Positions 49,066 to 57,943 of a DNA stretch of 64,000 nt are shown piece after piece. The notes beneath the pieces were generated by a model. That model ran no database searches, was not told the DNA's origin, and saw only the letters and a program-made list of their open reading frames with translations. The position numbers and the translations under genes were made by a program. Position 1 is the stretch's first letter, and each line of letters starts with the position of its first letter. The DNA lies in contig NZ_JACVAB010000001.1 in NCBI RefSeq assembly GCF_014851585.1, positions 62,001-126,000 of the forward strand, in the 5' to 3' direction. The stretch is from Agrobacterium sp. AGB01. Lineage in GTDB: Bacteria > Pseudomonadota > Alphaproteobacteria > Rhizobiales > Rhizobiaceae.

Positions 49066-49296
49066 AGAAAAACCCTCGTCGTTGGTTGCGGCCTTTTAGC
49101 GCAAGTTTTTGACGGAGGGAATAATCTCAAACGCTTAATGTGCCTGACGGACGTTAAAACCATAAATTCCGCGAGGGTGTGATTTTCCGGCGATTGACAG
49201 GCGCGGGGAATAGGCAGAGCTTGGTTGGATAGGACACATTGTGCGGGAGGCGCATGTGTCAAAACAACAAAAGTGATGACAGGGAGTGGACGGCAG

Positions 49297-49668
49297 ATGA
49301 CCATGCCGGACAGCAACAAACAAAGTGGTATGAAAGACGAGATCCTGGCCGGAGAATATGTGCTGGGTGCATTACCGCCAGATGTGCATGAGCAATTGAC
49401 GCGCCGTATCCGGCAGGATCGGTCATTTGCACTGATGGTCAGCCGCTGGCAAGCCAATTTGCAGCAGGTGGCGTTTGAAGAACAGGCCACTCACACAGCC
49501 TATGCCGGGAAATTACAGACACAGACTGCAGCGATTGCGATGATGCAGGCGCGGCAACACGCGACAAAAAGACTGACTCTGGCGTATCTTTGGAATTCTG
49601 TGCGCTTCTGGCGCGCCATCGCCTTCGGGGCGATATTTTTTGCGGTACTCCTGTCATTCATGAACTGA
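49297..49668 (+). CDS. Small anti-sigma-like membrane protein (orphan)
   Basis: 123 residues from ATG 49297 (GGGAGTGGACGG upstream). The N-terminal part DEILAGEYVLGALPPDVHEQ and QDRSFALMVSRWQANLQQ resembles the cytoplasmic anti-sigma domain of RskA/ChrR-type proteins. A single membrane helix (about 100–121) is followed by only two residues, so the periplasmic sensor domain of RskA is missing. No ECF sigma gene is adjacent. It lies between argB and engB, opposite to both. The anti-sigma call is by pattern only; it could have another partner. Confidence 0.65.
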   Translation: MTMPDSNKQSGMKDEILAGEYVLGALPPDVHEQLTRRIRQDRSFALMVSRWQANLQQVAFEEQATHTAYAGKLQTQTAAIAMMQARQHATKRLTLAYLWNSVRFWRAIAFGAIFFAVLLSFMN

Positions 49669-49678
49669 ATGACAGGAG
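49648..49678. repeat. 13-bp perfect inverted repeat at the convergent gene ends
   Basis: CTCCTGTCATTCA and TGAATGACAGGAG flank TGAAC. The right arm begins with the stop codon of the anti-sigma-like gene and ends 8 bp before the engB stop. No T-run follows on either strand, so it may pause or protect transcripts rather than be a classic terminator. Confidence 0.7.
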
Positions 49679-49685
49679 CTGTATC

Positions 49686-50339
49686 TCAGACGTAGCCGAC
49701 AGTCCGCACTATTTCAGCCCGCAATTCATCAAGACCGGATGACTTTTCCGACGATGTGGCAAGCACTTCCGGGTAAGCGGCAGGGTGCTTGCGGATTTTC
49801 TCAAGAGTTTCGCTCATCAGACGCGGTACGCCAGCTTCCTTGATCTTGTCGGTCTTGGTCAGAACGAGCTGATAGGAAATGGCGGCCTTGTCCAGAAGCG
49901 TAAACACTTCGTCGTCGTTTTTCTTCACGCCGTGGCGGGAATCGATCAGCACATAAACGCGCTTCAACGTCGCACGGCCACGCAGGTAGTCAAAGACCAG
50001 CTTGGTCCATGCATCGACCTGCTCTTTCGGAGCCTGTGCGTATCCGTAACCGGGCATATCGACCAGCGCCATCGGCGGAAGATCGTTTTCCTGGCCCGAA
50101 TAACCGTCCGGCACGAAGTAGTTGAGTTCCTGCGTACGGCCCGGCGTGTTCGATGTGCGGGCCAGACCCTTATGGCCAACCAGCGCATTGATAAGCGAGG
50201 ACTTTCCCACGTTGGAGCGCCCGGCAAATGCGATTTCCGGCGGTCCCTCAGGCGGCAGGAACTTCATGGCGGGTACACCGCGAATGAAGATCCATGGCCG
50301 TCCGAATAGCGGTTTTTCCTGAGGTAAACCTGTCGTCAT
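49686..50339 (-). CDS. engB: Ribosome biogenesis GTPase EngB (YihA/YsxC)
   Basis: 217 residues. Circularly regular TrmE–Era–EngA–YihA GTPase needed for large-subunit assembly. G1 is [15 protein letters not shown]3 DMPGYGYA, G4 TKTDK and G5 around TSSEKSSG. Its start overlaps the yidC stop (ATGA on the minus strand), giving tight coupling in the rpmH–rnpA–yidC–engB operon. Confidence 0.97.
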   Translation of the reverse strand: MTTGLPQEKPLFGRPWIFIRGVPAMKFLPPEGPPEIAFAGRSNVGKSSLINALVGHKGLARTSNTPGRTQELNYFVPDGYSGQENDLPPMALVDMPGYGYAQAPKEQVDAWTKLVFDYLRGRATLKRVYVLIDSRHGVKKNDDEVFTLLDKAAISYQLVLTKTDKIKEAGVPRLMSETLEKIRKHPAAYPEVLATSSEKSSGLDELRAEIVRTVGYV

Positions 50340-52141
50340 TTCGGTTCGGCCGTTTTGCGTTTGAACAAGCCCTTGAGATTGTCAAACAGCTCAATCTTTG
50401 CGCCATGACGCTTCATGATAAGTGCCTGCTGGCTGATCGACAGGGTGTTGTTCCATGCCCAGTAAATAACCAGACCGGCCGGGAAGGAAGCGAGCATGAA
50501 CGTGAAGATCAGCGGCATCCAGGTGAAGATCATGGCCTGTGTTGGATCTGGCGGGGTCGGGTTCATGCGCATCTGCAGGAACATCGTGATACCCATGATG
50601 AGCGGCCATACACCAATCATCAGGAAGTGTGGTACGTCGTACGGCAGCAGACCGAACAGATTGAACAGCGAGGTCGGATCTGGCGCGGAAAGGTCGTGGA
50701 TCCAGCCAAAGAACGGCGCATGGCGCATTTCGATGGTAACGTAGATAACCTTGTAGAGCGCGAAGAATACCGGGATCTGCAGCAGCATCGGCCAGCAACC
50801 GGCCACCGGGTTGATCTTCTCTTCCTTGTAAAGCGCCATCATCGCCTGCTGCAATGCCATGCGGTCATCGCCATGCTTGGCCTTCAGCTCTTCCATTTTC
50901 GGCTGCATGCGCTTCATGTTAGCCATGGAAGCGTACTGCTTGCTTGCAAGCGGGAAGAACAGCGCCTTCACGACGATGGTCGTCATCAGGATCGCAACAC
51001 CGAAGTTGCCAAAATAACGGAAGAAGAAGTCCATCATTTTGAACATTGGCTTGGTGATGAAGTAGAACCAGCCCCAGTCGATCATCAGATCGAAGCGCGG
51101 GATGGACAGCGATGTTTCATAGCGGTCGACCAGCGGAACTTCCTTGGCGCCTGCAAATACCAGGCTCTTCAGTTCCGTGGACTGGCCAGGGGCGACCGTA
51201 ATGGCGTCGGTACGATAATCGGCCTGGTAACGGGGCTGACCATCGGTGAAGTGCGAATAACGGCCTTCGAAAGGTACGGTCTGCGGCGGAACAATCGCTG
51301 CTGCCCAGTACTTGTCGGTGATACCGATCCAGCCGCCAGTGCCCTTAGGCAGGGTAAGCGCGCCTTCTTCCGCCTTCTTGTAAGTCTCTTCCGTCAGGCT
51401 GGCATCAGGACCAGTCACACCGATGAAGCCTTCATGAATAACGAAAACAGACGGGGTGGTCGGCTTGTTGTTACGTGTCACGCGGCCGTAAGTGGAGAAG
51501 GAAACAGCTTCCTGTCCCGGGTTCTCGACCTTGTCGGCAACGGTAATCATGTAGTGTTCATCAATCGAAATGGTACGGGTGAAAACCACGCCCTTTTCGT
51601 TGGTGAAGGAAAGCGTAACCGGTGTCGTCTCGGTCAACTTGTCGCCAGAAGCGACAGTCCAGACAGTCGACGGGCCTGGTACAGAGCCTGCGCCTTCGCC
51701 GGCAATGTAACCAAGCTCAGTAAAGTAACCGTCCTTGCTGTCCGATGGAGAAAACAGCGTGATGATCGGGCTCGAGTCATCAACGGTCTCATGGTAGTCC
51801 TTGAGACGGATGTCATCGAGGCGTGCGCCTGTCAGATTGATCGAACCGGCAACTGCGCTGGTATCGATTGTGATACGCTGTGACTTGGCCAGGGATTCTT
51901 CGCGGGTCGCGGTTGCGGCTGGCTGGCCTGCAGCACCTGGGAGCGTGCCGTCTACCGTTGCACCCGACGTTGTCGACGCGGCGCCATTGGCTGCCTGGGT
52001 CTGTTCAACCTGTGCCTTGCGCGCTTCTTCAGCCAGACGTTGCTGTTCTATGCGCGGGTTCATGTAAAAGAATTGCCAGGCAAGGACGATGACAACCGAA
52101 AGGGCTATCGCGATGAAGTAATTGCGGTTCTTTTCCATCAT
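50336..52141 (-). CDS. yidC: Membrane protein insertase YidC
   Basis: 601 residues, the long Gram-negative form. An N-terminal membrane anchor (about 7–25) and a low-complexity Ala/Thr linker precede a large periplasmic beta domain (about 80–350) and the conserved insertase core of about five helices. Core motifs include [26 protein letters not shown] (start [11 protein letters not shown]) and [22 protein letters not shown] (start [12 protein letters not shown]). It inserts inner-membrane proteins with or without Sec. It overlaps rnpA and engB at either end. Confidence 0.98.
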   Translation of the reverse strand: MMEKNRNYFIAIALSVVIVLAWQFFYMNPRIEQQRLAEEARKAQVEQTQAANGAASTTSGATVDGTLPGAAGQPAATATREESLAKSQRITIDTSAVAGSINLTGARLDDIRLKDYHETVDDSSPIITLFSPSDSKDGYFTELGYIAGEGAGSVPGPSTVWTVASGDKLTETTPVTLSFTNEKGVVFTRTISIDEHYMITVADKVENPGQEAVSFSTYGRVTRNNKPTTPSVFVIHEGFIGVTGPDASLTEETYKKAEEGALTLPKGTGGWIGITDKYWAAAIVPPQTVPFEGRYSHFTDGQPRYQADYRTDAITVAPGQSTELKSLVFAGAKEVPLVDRYETSLSIPRFDLMIDWGWFYFITKPMFKMMDFFFRYFGNFGVAILMTTIVVKALFFPLASKQYASMANMKRMQPKMEELKAKHGDDRMALQQAMMALYKEEKINPVAGCWPMLLQIPVFFALYKVIYVTIEMRHAPFFGWIHDLSAPDPTSLFNLFGLLPYDVPHFLMIGVWPLIMGITMFLQMRMNPTPPDPTQAMIFTWMPLIFTFMLASFPAGLVIYWAWNNTLSISQQALIMKRHGAKIELFDNLKGLFKRKTAEPK

Positions 52142-52521
52142 TCTTTCCTGGAGCGGGTCTCCTGGGACCGTTTCGGTTTCCCACGGCCTTCGATACGATC
52201 GGCAAGCTGGGAGGACAGTTGGGCGAAAGGTGTTTTCAACACGTCACGCCGTGCGACAATCACATAGTCATGTCCGGGTTTCATTGCAAACCCGGCTGAC
52301 AGCCTGACGGCTTCCTTGAGGCGACGGCGCATTCGATTGCGCTCGACCGCATTGCCTTGCTTTTTGGTGACCGTAAAACCGACACGAGCGTCGCTCTCAG
52401 GTTCTTTGCGGTCAAGAACTTCAAGAAGGAAATTTGCCCCCTTGCGTCTCTCTCCCTTTTGCACGGCAAGAAAATCCGGCCGGTTTTTCAACCGCCCGGG
52501 GGATTTCTTCGTCTCAGTCAT
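52138..52521 (-). CDS. rnpA: Ribonuclease P protein component
   Basis: 127 residues from ATG 52521 ([17 protein letters not shown]); a TTG at 52554 could extend it by 11 residues up to the rpmH stop. It binds RNase P RNA and pre-tRNA leaders. The basic signature [23 protein letters not shown] is present (core [14 protein letters not shown], the RNR motif), as is HDYVIVARR. The stop overlaps the yidC start. Its usual partner rpmH lies directly upstream. Confidence 0.96.
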   Translation of the reverse strand: MTETKKSPGRLKNRPDFLAVQKGERRKGANFLLEVLDRKEPESDARVGFTVTKKQGNAVERNRMRRRLKEAVRLSAGFAMKPGHDYVIVARRDVLKTPFAQLSSQLADRIEGRGKPKRSQETRSRKE

Positions 52522-52554
52522 CTGCCCGCGACTTTTCAATCGGGCAATCGGCAA

Positions 52555-52692
52555 TTAAGCCGACAGACGGGCGCGGCCGCGTGTGCGGCGAGCAGCCAGA
52601 ACCTTACGACCACCAGCGGTAGCCATACGGGCACGGAAACCATGACGGCGCTTGCGAACAAGCTTGGATGGTTGGAATGTACGCTTCGACAT
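52555..52692 (-). CDS. rpmH: 50S ribosomal protein L34
   Basis: 45 residues, extremely basic, beginning [20 protein letters not shown] and ending [10 protein letters not shown]; this is the complete, invariant L34 pattern (usually 44–46 residues). It is translated from the minus strand just ahead of rnpA, the near-universal rpmH–rnpA order. A good sigma-70 promoter lies about 110 bp upstream (52803–52831). Confidence 0.98.
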   Translation of the reverse strand: MSKRTFQPSKLVRKRRHGFRARMATAGGRKVLAARRTRGRARLSA

Positions 52693-53065
52693 TTATTTAA
52701 TACCGCGGTGTGCGGCCCTTCTTGGCTTTGCCCTTATGGGCAGGAGCGTTTCGATTGATGCCCGGCACGCGCATTAAGCGCATAATAGCCAGACGTGCGG
52801 GCTTATAAGGGCTTAAGACCTCTAAAGTCAATTGCTGAACCGCAGCTGGTTTTGTCTGCAAGATAAACAGCCGGAACGACTTTGCCGCGTAGCAGGAACA
52901 ATTGCATCACTTCAGAATGTATAAATTTTGTTCCAGCAACGGCAAGTAATTAAAATCGGAAATTCTTTCTTAATGGTGCGTAGATAAATGTTGTTGTGAC
53001 GAAAGGTCATGGCGGCTTCCTTTTTTCACTATTGCGTGAGGGGGCAGCACTTTGGAGGGATTGCA
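52693..53065. other. Divergent intergenic region, rpmH leader and chemoreceptor upstream
   Basis: 373 bp without a supported gene. The left third is the rpmH leader (short GCGC-type hairpins near 52770) and the promoter listed separately. The right half, upstream of the plus-strand receptor, is AT-rich (52915–52990); I see no convincing promoter or operator there. An ATG at 53009 is in frame with the receptor but less well supported than GTG 53066. Confidence 0.6.
52803..52831 (-). promoter_or_regulatory. Sigma-70 promoter for rpmH–rnpA–yidC–engB
   Basis: On the minus strand: TTGACT, 17 bases, TTATAA, a near-consensus -35/-10 pair with ideal spacing. Transcription would begin near 52795, about 100 bases before the rpmH ATG. 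Confidence 0.8.
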
Positions 53066-55084
53066 GTGAAAATTCGGGGCAAGATTAATCTTCTCGTGGG
53101 GCTTTTAAGCCTTGTCGCGTGTACCATCGGGGGCTTGTCTATCTATGCCGTCAATGAGTACCACAGCCGGGTTGTTGCTTTTGATGCGGCTGCCGATCGT
53201 GCGCATAAGGGGGAATCGCTCAATCGTCTGGTAACCGCCGTTGTTATGGAAGCACGCGGTATCTATGCGGCAAAGGACACAGCAACCGCATCGAAGTTTG
53301 GCGATGGCCTATTGAAGAACCTCGATTCCATGGAAAGTCTGATTGCCGCCTGGAAGCCAATGGTTCCTGCTGCACAGTCCGCCGCCTTCTCCAATCTTGA
53401 AAGCCGTTTTGCCGAATTCAGGAAGTTCCGTACCGAAACAGTCCGTCTTGGTCGCGATGTCAGCCCGCAAGCGGCCAATGAACAGGGTAATAATGACGCC
53501 AACCGCGAAAACCGTAAAGCTTATCAGGTTGATATCGACGCAATCGTCAAGGCTGACGTCGACGAGTTGAATGCGCTAAAAGCCGGTATCGAGAATTTTG
53601 GTCAGGCGATGTTCTGGATCGTGTCTCTGGTGACGGCTGCCGGCGTTATCGTTGGTTCGGCTTTTGGCCTTTACATTGGCTCCAAGCAACTGAGCGGCCC
53701 TATTCTTAAAGTCTCCGGCGTGATGAATGCTGTCGCTGAAGGTGATCTGGAGGCGGATGTCCCTTATCTTGACCGTAAGGATGAGATTGGTGAAATGGCC
53801 GCCGCTGTTGAAGTCTTCAAGCGCAATGGTCTTCAAGTGCGCCAGATGAATGCGCAGGAAGCTGCCATGCGAGCAAAGAGCGATGATCTTCAAGCCGGTA
53901 TGGCCGAAGTTGTCGGCGCTGCCGCAGAAGGTGACTTCAGCCGCCGTATCAACAAGGATTACGGTGACGACAATCTCAATCGCTTCGCGCAAAACATCAA
54001 TACGCTGCTGGTCAGCGTTGATAATGGCGTATCCGAAACCGGCCGCGTTATTGCAAGCCTCGCTGATGGTGATCTGACGCAGAGCATGCGTGGTGAATTC
54101 CACGGTGTGTTCGGTGAACTTCAGGGCAACGTCAACAATACCCTCGCCAAGCTGCGCGTCACTATGAGCGACGTTCGTTTGGGCACGCATAGTATTAATG
54201 ACAGCGGTCTCGAACTCCGCTCGGCTGCCGACGATCTTTCCAAGCGTACAGAACAGCAGGCTGCGGCACTGGAAGAAACCTCTGCCGCTCTGGACGAGAT
54301 TACCGCCGTCGTACGTAACTCGACCTCGCGAGCTCAGGAAGCAAGCACCATGGTTTCCGAGGCCAAGGAAACAACCGAGAAGTCTGGCAAGGTGGTTCGT
54401 GAAGCCGTTTCGGCCATGGGGCGTATCGAGCAGGCATCGCGTGAAATCAGCCAGATCATCAACGTCATTGATGAGATCGCTTTCCAGACCAATCTCTTGG
54501 CACTGAATGCCGGTGTTGAAGCCGCCCGTGCTGGCGAAGCTGGCAAGGGCTTTGCGGTTGTTGCGCAGGAAGTGCGTGAACTGGCGCAGCGCTCTGCAAA
54601 CGCTGCCAAGGATATCAAGGCGCTGATTACCAAGTCCGGTTCTGAAGTGTCGCAGGGCGTAACACTGGTTCAAAAAACCGGTGAAGCGCTGGATGAAATC
54701 GAAAGCCGTGTTCTGAGCATCAATGAGCACATTCACTCGATTGCAACAGCTGCCAAGGAACAGTCGACAGGCCTGCAGGAAGTCAACACTGCCATCAACC
54801 AGATGGACCAGGTCACACAACGTAATGCGGCCATGGTCGAGGAAACTTCTGCCTCAACCCATAAGCTGACGGAAGAAGCTGGCAATCTGATGCGTTTGGT
54901 CAGCCAGTTCAGAGTTGGCGAGGGTAACCCGGTTGCACAGTCCCGTCCGACACTTGCCCGTTCCGGTCAGAATGGCGCGACGGCGGTTGCCTCTCCAGCC
55001 CGCCGCATGATGGGTGATGTTGCCCGCGCGTTTAACGGATCGGCTGCTGTTGCCCAGAATACCCGCGAATGGGAAGATTTCTGA
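53066..55084 (+). CDS. Methyl-accepting chemotaxis protein, four-helix-bundle sensor type
   Basis: 672 residues from GTG 53066, with GGAGGG six bases upstream; ATG 53009 would add 19 residues before the first membrane helix. TM1 about 7–28, a helical periplasmic domain about 30–180 (4HB-like), TM2 about 183–207, a HAMP domain (ILKVSGVMNAVAEGDLEADV), a second HAMP-like helical unit (about 285–360), then the MCP domain with EIAFQTNLLALNAGVEAARA. The C terminus EWEDF is an xWxxF CheR/CheB tether. The ligand is unknown. A hairpin terminator follows. Confidence 0.92.
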   Translation: MKIRGKINLLVGLLSLVACTIGGLSIYAVNEYHSRVVAFDAAADRAHKGESLNRLVTAVVMEARGIYAAKDTATASKFGDGLLKNLDSMESLIAAWKPMVPAAQSAAFSNLESRFAEFRKFRTETVRLGRDVSPQAANEQGNNDANRENRKAYQVDIDAIVKADVDELNALKAGIENFGQAMFWIVSLVTAAGVIVGSAFGLYIGSKQLSGPILKVSGVMNAVAEGDLEADVPYLDRKDEIGEMAAAVEVFKRNGLQVRQMNAQEAAMRAKSDDLQAGMAEVVGAAAEGDFSRRINKDYGDDNLNRFAQNINTLLVSVDNGVSETGRVIASLADGDLTQSMRGEFHGVFGELQGNVNNTLAKLRVTMSDVRLGTHSINDSGLELRSAADDLSKRTEQQAAALEETSAALDEITAVVRNSTSRAQEASTMVSEAKETTEKSGKVVREAVSAMGRIEQASREISQIINVIDEIAFQTNLLALNAGVEAARAGEAGKGFAVVAQEVRELAQRSANAAKDIKALITKSGSEVSQGVTLVQKTGEALDEIESRVLSINEHIHSIATAAKEQSTGLQEVNTAINQMDQVTQRNAAMVEETSASTHKLTEEAGNLMRLVSQFRVGEGNPVAQSRPTLARSGQNGATAVASPARRMMGDVARAFNGSAAVAQNTREWEDF

Positions 55085-55121
55085 TATCGTGAGAGATCAG
55101 CGGTATCCTCAGTGAAATAAC

Positions 55122-55147
55122 AAACGCCACCTTTTCAGGTGGCGTTT
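55122..55147 (+). terminator. Terminator-like hairpin after the chemoreceptor
   Basis: AAACGCCACC and GGTGGCGTTT form a 10-bp stem around TTTTCA, ending in TTT then CTG. It lies 38 bp past the stop. Confidence 0.75.
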
Positions 55148-55275
55148 CTGTGTTATGGCGAGGAACGTGTTGGCAGGCATTGGAAAAACTCGGATGACCC
55201 CTTATTATGTCTGTCAGATAATGCCCAACGGATGCCCAACACCTTGGATGTGGCATCGCAGACAGGAATGAGCCG

Positions 55276-56760
55276 GTGTTTTCAGAAGGAGCAGACAAGG
55301 CAGGTCAAGCATTGGAGAAAGCTCCCAATGACATGCCGGGGCTGACCAAAGGTCTGTCCGGACGTCTGCTGCTCTTGACCGTGATTTTTATCATGGTGGC
55401 GGAAGTGCTGATTTTTCCACCATCTGTCGCCAACATGCGCCTGTCCTGGCTCAATGACCGTCTCAACACGGCTGCTGCGGCCGGTGCCGTCATCGATGGT
55501 TTACAAGCGGAACTTCCTCGCTCCGTGCAGGATGACACATTGTCGGCAATAGGCGCAAAGCTGATTGCCCTTCGTAAAGACGGAACCTCGCGTCTTCTGG
55601 CGGCGACCGAAATGCCACCAAGTGTCGATCAGCAGTTTGATCTCTCCCACGTGTCGCAACTCGGCGCCGTCAGGGATGCCTTCTCCACTCTGCTTTTTGG
55701 TGGTGATCGCATGATGCGGGTGTTCGGCGTGGTCGGTGAGACCGACACCATTATTGAGCTTGTCATGCCGGACAAACATCTGCGTAAGGCAATGCTGGCC
55801 TATGCTGGCAATGTGTTTCTCCTGTCGATAGTCCTTTCGCTGATTACCTCATTTCTTATCTTCGTTTCGATCAATCGCATCATGATCCGGCCAATTCGCC
55901 GTATCACCCGTGGCATCCAGGACTTTTCAGAACAGCCGGATAATCCGTCACGGATTTTCACTCCCGATAATGGTCCTGATGAGCTTTCGGTGGCCGGACG
56001 GCATCTTGCCGATATGCAGACACAGCTTCACCGGACGTTGAAGCAGCAGAAAAACCTCGCGGACCTCGGTCTTGCCGTATCCAAGATCAATCATGACATG
56101 CGCAATATTCTGTCATCGGCGCAACTGATGTCGGACAGACTGGTGGACGTAAACGATCCAATGGTCCGCAGTTTTGCGCCCAAGCTTCTGCGAACCATCG
56201 ACAGGGCCGTTGGTTACACCAACGAAGTTCTGACCTACGGGCAGGCCACCGAAGCTGCGCCAAGGCGTCGTCCGTTGAGACTGAGCACAACGCTGCAAGA
56301 AGTGCGCGATATTCTGGCCATTGGCCCGCAAAGTGGCATTGAGTTTGTGTCGCAGCTGCAGTCGGAACTGGTTGTCGATGCCGATGCAGAGCAGCTGTTC
56401 CGCATTATTCACAATATCTGTCGCAACGCGGTGGAAGCATTGTTGAATATGGAGTGGGACGAAAGCATGCCACCGCGCACGCTCATTGTCTCCGGCCAGC
56501 GCAACGGCAATTCTGTCAGCATCACCATTGATGATAATGGCCCAGGGATGCCGCTCAAGGCACGTGAAAACCTGTTTTCGGCGTTTCGTGGCTCTGCTCG
56601 CTCCGGCGGGACGGGCCTTGGCCTCGTCATTGCCCGTGAACTTGTACTTGCCCATGGTGGTACGATTGCGCTGGTGGAAAAGCCGGAGCCGGGAACCCGT
56701 TTTCGCATCGAAATATCGGATCGGGCCGTCACAACCGAAACCGGAATGAAAACGGCCTGA
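55276..56760 (+). CDS. Membrane sensor histidine kinase (orphan)
   Basis: 494 residues, GTG start with AGGA eight bases upstream. TM1 about 31–50, a periplasmic loop to about 175, TM2 about 178–200, HAMP, then a dimerisation domain with His273 in VSKINHDMRNILSSAQL (HDxxN type) and an HATPase domain: IIHNICRNAVEALL, DDNGPGM and GGTGLGLVIAREL. No response regulator is adjacent, so its partner is elsewhere. It lies between a chemoreceptor and the phosphate genes; no sequence feature ties it to either. Confidence 0.9.
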   Translation: MFSEGADKAGQALEKAPNDMPGLTKGLSGRLLLLTVIFIMVAEVLIFPPSVANMRLSWLNDRLNTAAAAGAVIDGLQAELPRSVQDDTLSAIGAKLIALRKDGTSRLLAATEMPPSVDQQFDLSHVSQLGAVRDAFSTLLFGGDRMMRVFGVVGETDTIIELVMPDKHLRKAMLAYAGNVFLLSIVLSLITSFLIFVSINRIMIRPIRRITRGIQDFSEQPDNPSRIFTPDNGPDELSVAGRHLADMQTQLHRTLKQQKNLADLGLAVSKINHDMRNILSSAQLMSDRLVDVNDPMVRSFAPKLLRTIDRAVGYTNEVLTYGQATEAAPRRRPLRLSTTLQEVRDILAIGPQSGIEFVSQLQSELVVDADAEQLFRIIHNICRNAVEALLNMEWDESMPPRTLIVSGQRNGNSVSITIDDNGPGMPLKARENLFSAFRGSARSGGTGLGLVIARELVLAHGGTIALVEKPEPGTRFRIEISDRAVTTETGMKTA

Positions 56761-56785
56761 TCTTTATAAAGACGTCAGTGATTTT

Positions 56786-57667
56786 TTACTTCAAAAAGTC
56801 AGGACCGAAACCAAGGATTTTGTCATCGATATCGCCGATGGCCTTTTTATCTTTACCCTCGTAATCGATCGATTTGAGAATGTGCTGGATGACATTGATG
56901 CGTGCGCGCCTTTTGTCGTTGGCACGGACAATTGTCCATGGCGCGTCATCCGTATGGGTCTTATCCAGCATCTGGTCGCGCATTGCGGTGTAATCATCCC
57001 ACTTTGTCAGCGCAGCGATGTCCATATCCGACAGTTTCCAGCATTTCAGCGGGCTGTGACGGCGATCATGGAAACGCTCGATCTGAGTTTCACGACCAAT
57101 ATCCAGCCAGAACTTGAAGAAATGCACATCGTCATGGACGATCATTTTTTCCAGCCGTGGCGTTTCCTTCAGGAAGCGTTTGTGTTCTTCCGGCGTACAA
57201 AAACCCATGATCGGTTCAACACCGGCACGGTTGTACCATGAGCGGTCAAACAGCACGAGTTCGCCCGCTGTCGGAAAATGAGAGATGTAACGCTGGAAAT
57301 ACCATTGACCGCGTTCGGTTTCCGTCGGCTTGGTCAGCGCAACAACCCGTGCGGAGCGAGGATTGAGGTAGGCCTTGGTAGCGAAAATCGTGCCGCCCTT
57401 ACCGGCAGCGTCACGGCCTTCGAAGACCGCCATGACCTTCTTGCCTGTCGATTGAAGCCAGAACTGCACCTTTACCAGTTCAATCTGCAACGCTTCCAGC
57501 GCATTGTCATAATCTTCGCGCTTCATTTTCTTGTCGTAGGGATAACCTCCGGCGGAAAGTTTGGCGTCTTCGACCCAGGAGGGCAAGGTTGGGTCATCAA
57601 TATCGAATGTCCGTGTCTTGCCATTGATATCAAGCTCAACTGCCCGTTTCTTGCTGGTATCAGCCAT
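56786..57667 (-). CDS. ppk2: Polyphosphate kinase 2
   Basis: 293 residues from ATG 57667 (AAGGGAGAT upstream). PPK2 transfers phosphate between polyphosphate and nucleoside diphosphates. Walker [12 protein letters not shown], the lid-region [11 protein letters not shown], and Walker-B-like [13 protein letters not shown] are diagnostic of the class I, one-domain type (similar to the Sinorhizobium enzyme), which mainly phosphorylates NDPs. It is divergent from phoR; the shared 276-bp region has a perfect CTGTCAT half-site at 57842. Confidence 0.95.
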   Translation of the reverse strand: MADTSKKRAVELDINGKTRTFDIDDPTLPSWVEDAKLSAGGYPYDKKMKREDYDNALEALQIELVKVQFWLQSTGKKVMAVFEGRDAAGKGGTIFATKAYLNPRSARVVALTKPTETERGQWYFQRYISHFPTAGELVLFDRSWYNRAGVEPIMGFCTPEEHKRFLKETPRLEKMIVHDDVHFFKFWLDIGRETQIERFHDRRHSPLKCWKLSDMDIAALTKWDDYTAMRDQMLDKTHTDDAPWTIVRANDKRRARINVIQHILKSIDYEGKDKKAIGDIDDKILGFGPDFLK

Positions 57668-57943
57668 GGTATCTCCCTTTTCCACGCGTACAGAACGTGT
57701 AATTATCAACCGATCAACACATATTGCATGTTGAAATTCAAGTAATTTCAGGGACAGGTTTTTGTCGCCGGCTAAGGAAAATGGCCCTTTTTTATTCTCG
57801 GGGATAATGAGCTGTTTAATAACCGCTGGCTTGATGAATATCTGTCATGAAGTCACGATATGACGGATCGATGCGCCAAACGTTACGCGATTCTGCGGAC
57901 ATGATGTGCAATGCATTATAACTGGCGACGTTTGGAAGCGGAC

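Noticed and set aside
50294..51883. 529-codon open frame on the plus strand opposite yidC
   Set aside because: Antisense shadow; composition is unusual (many His, Arg, Gln) and there is no ribosome site or domain.
34131..54595. Dispersed repeat element shared by three loci
   Set aside because: The similar blocks are all the conserved MCP signalling hairpin inside coding genes, not a mobile repeat.
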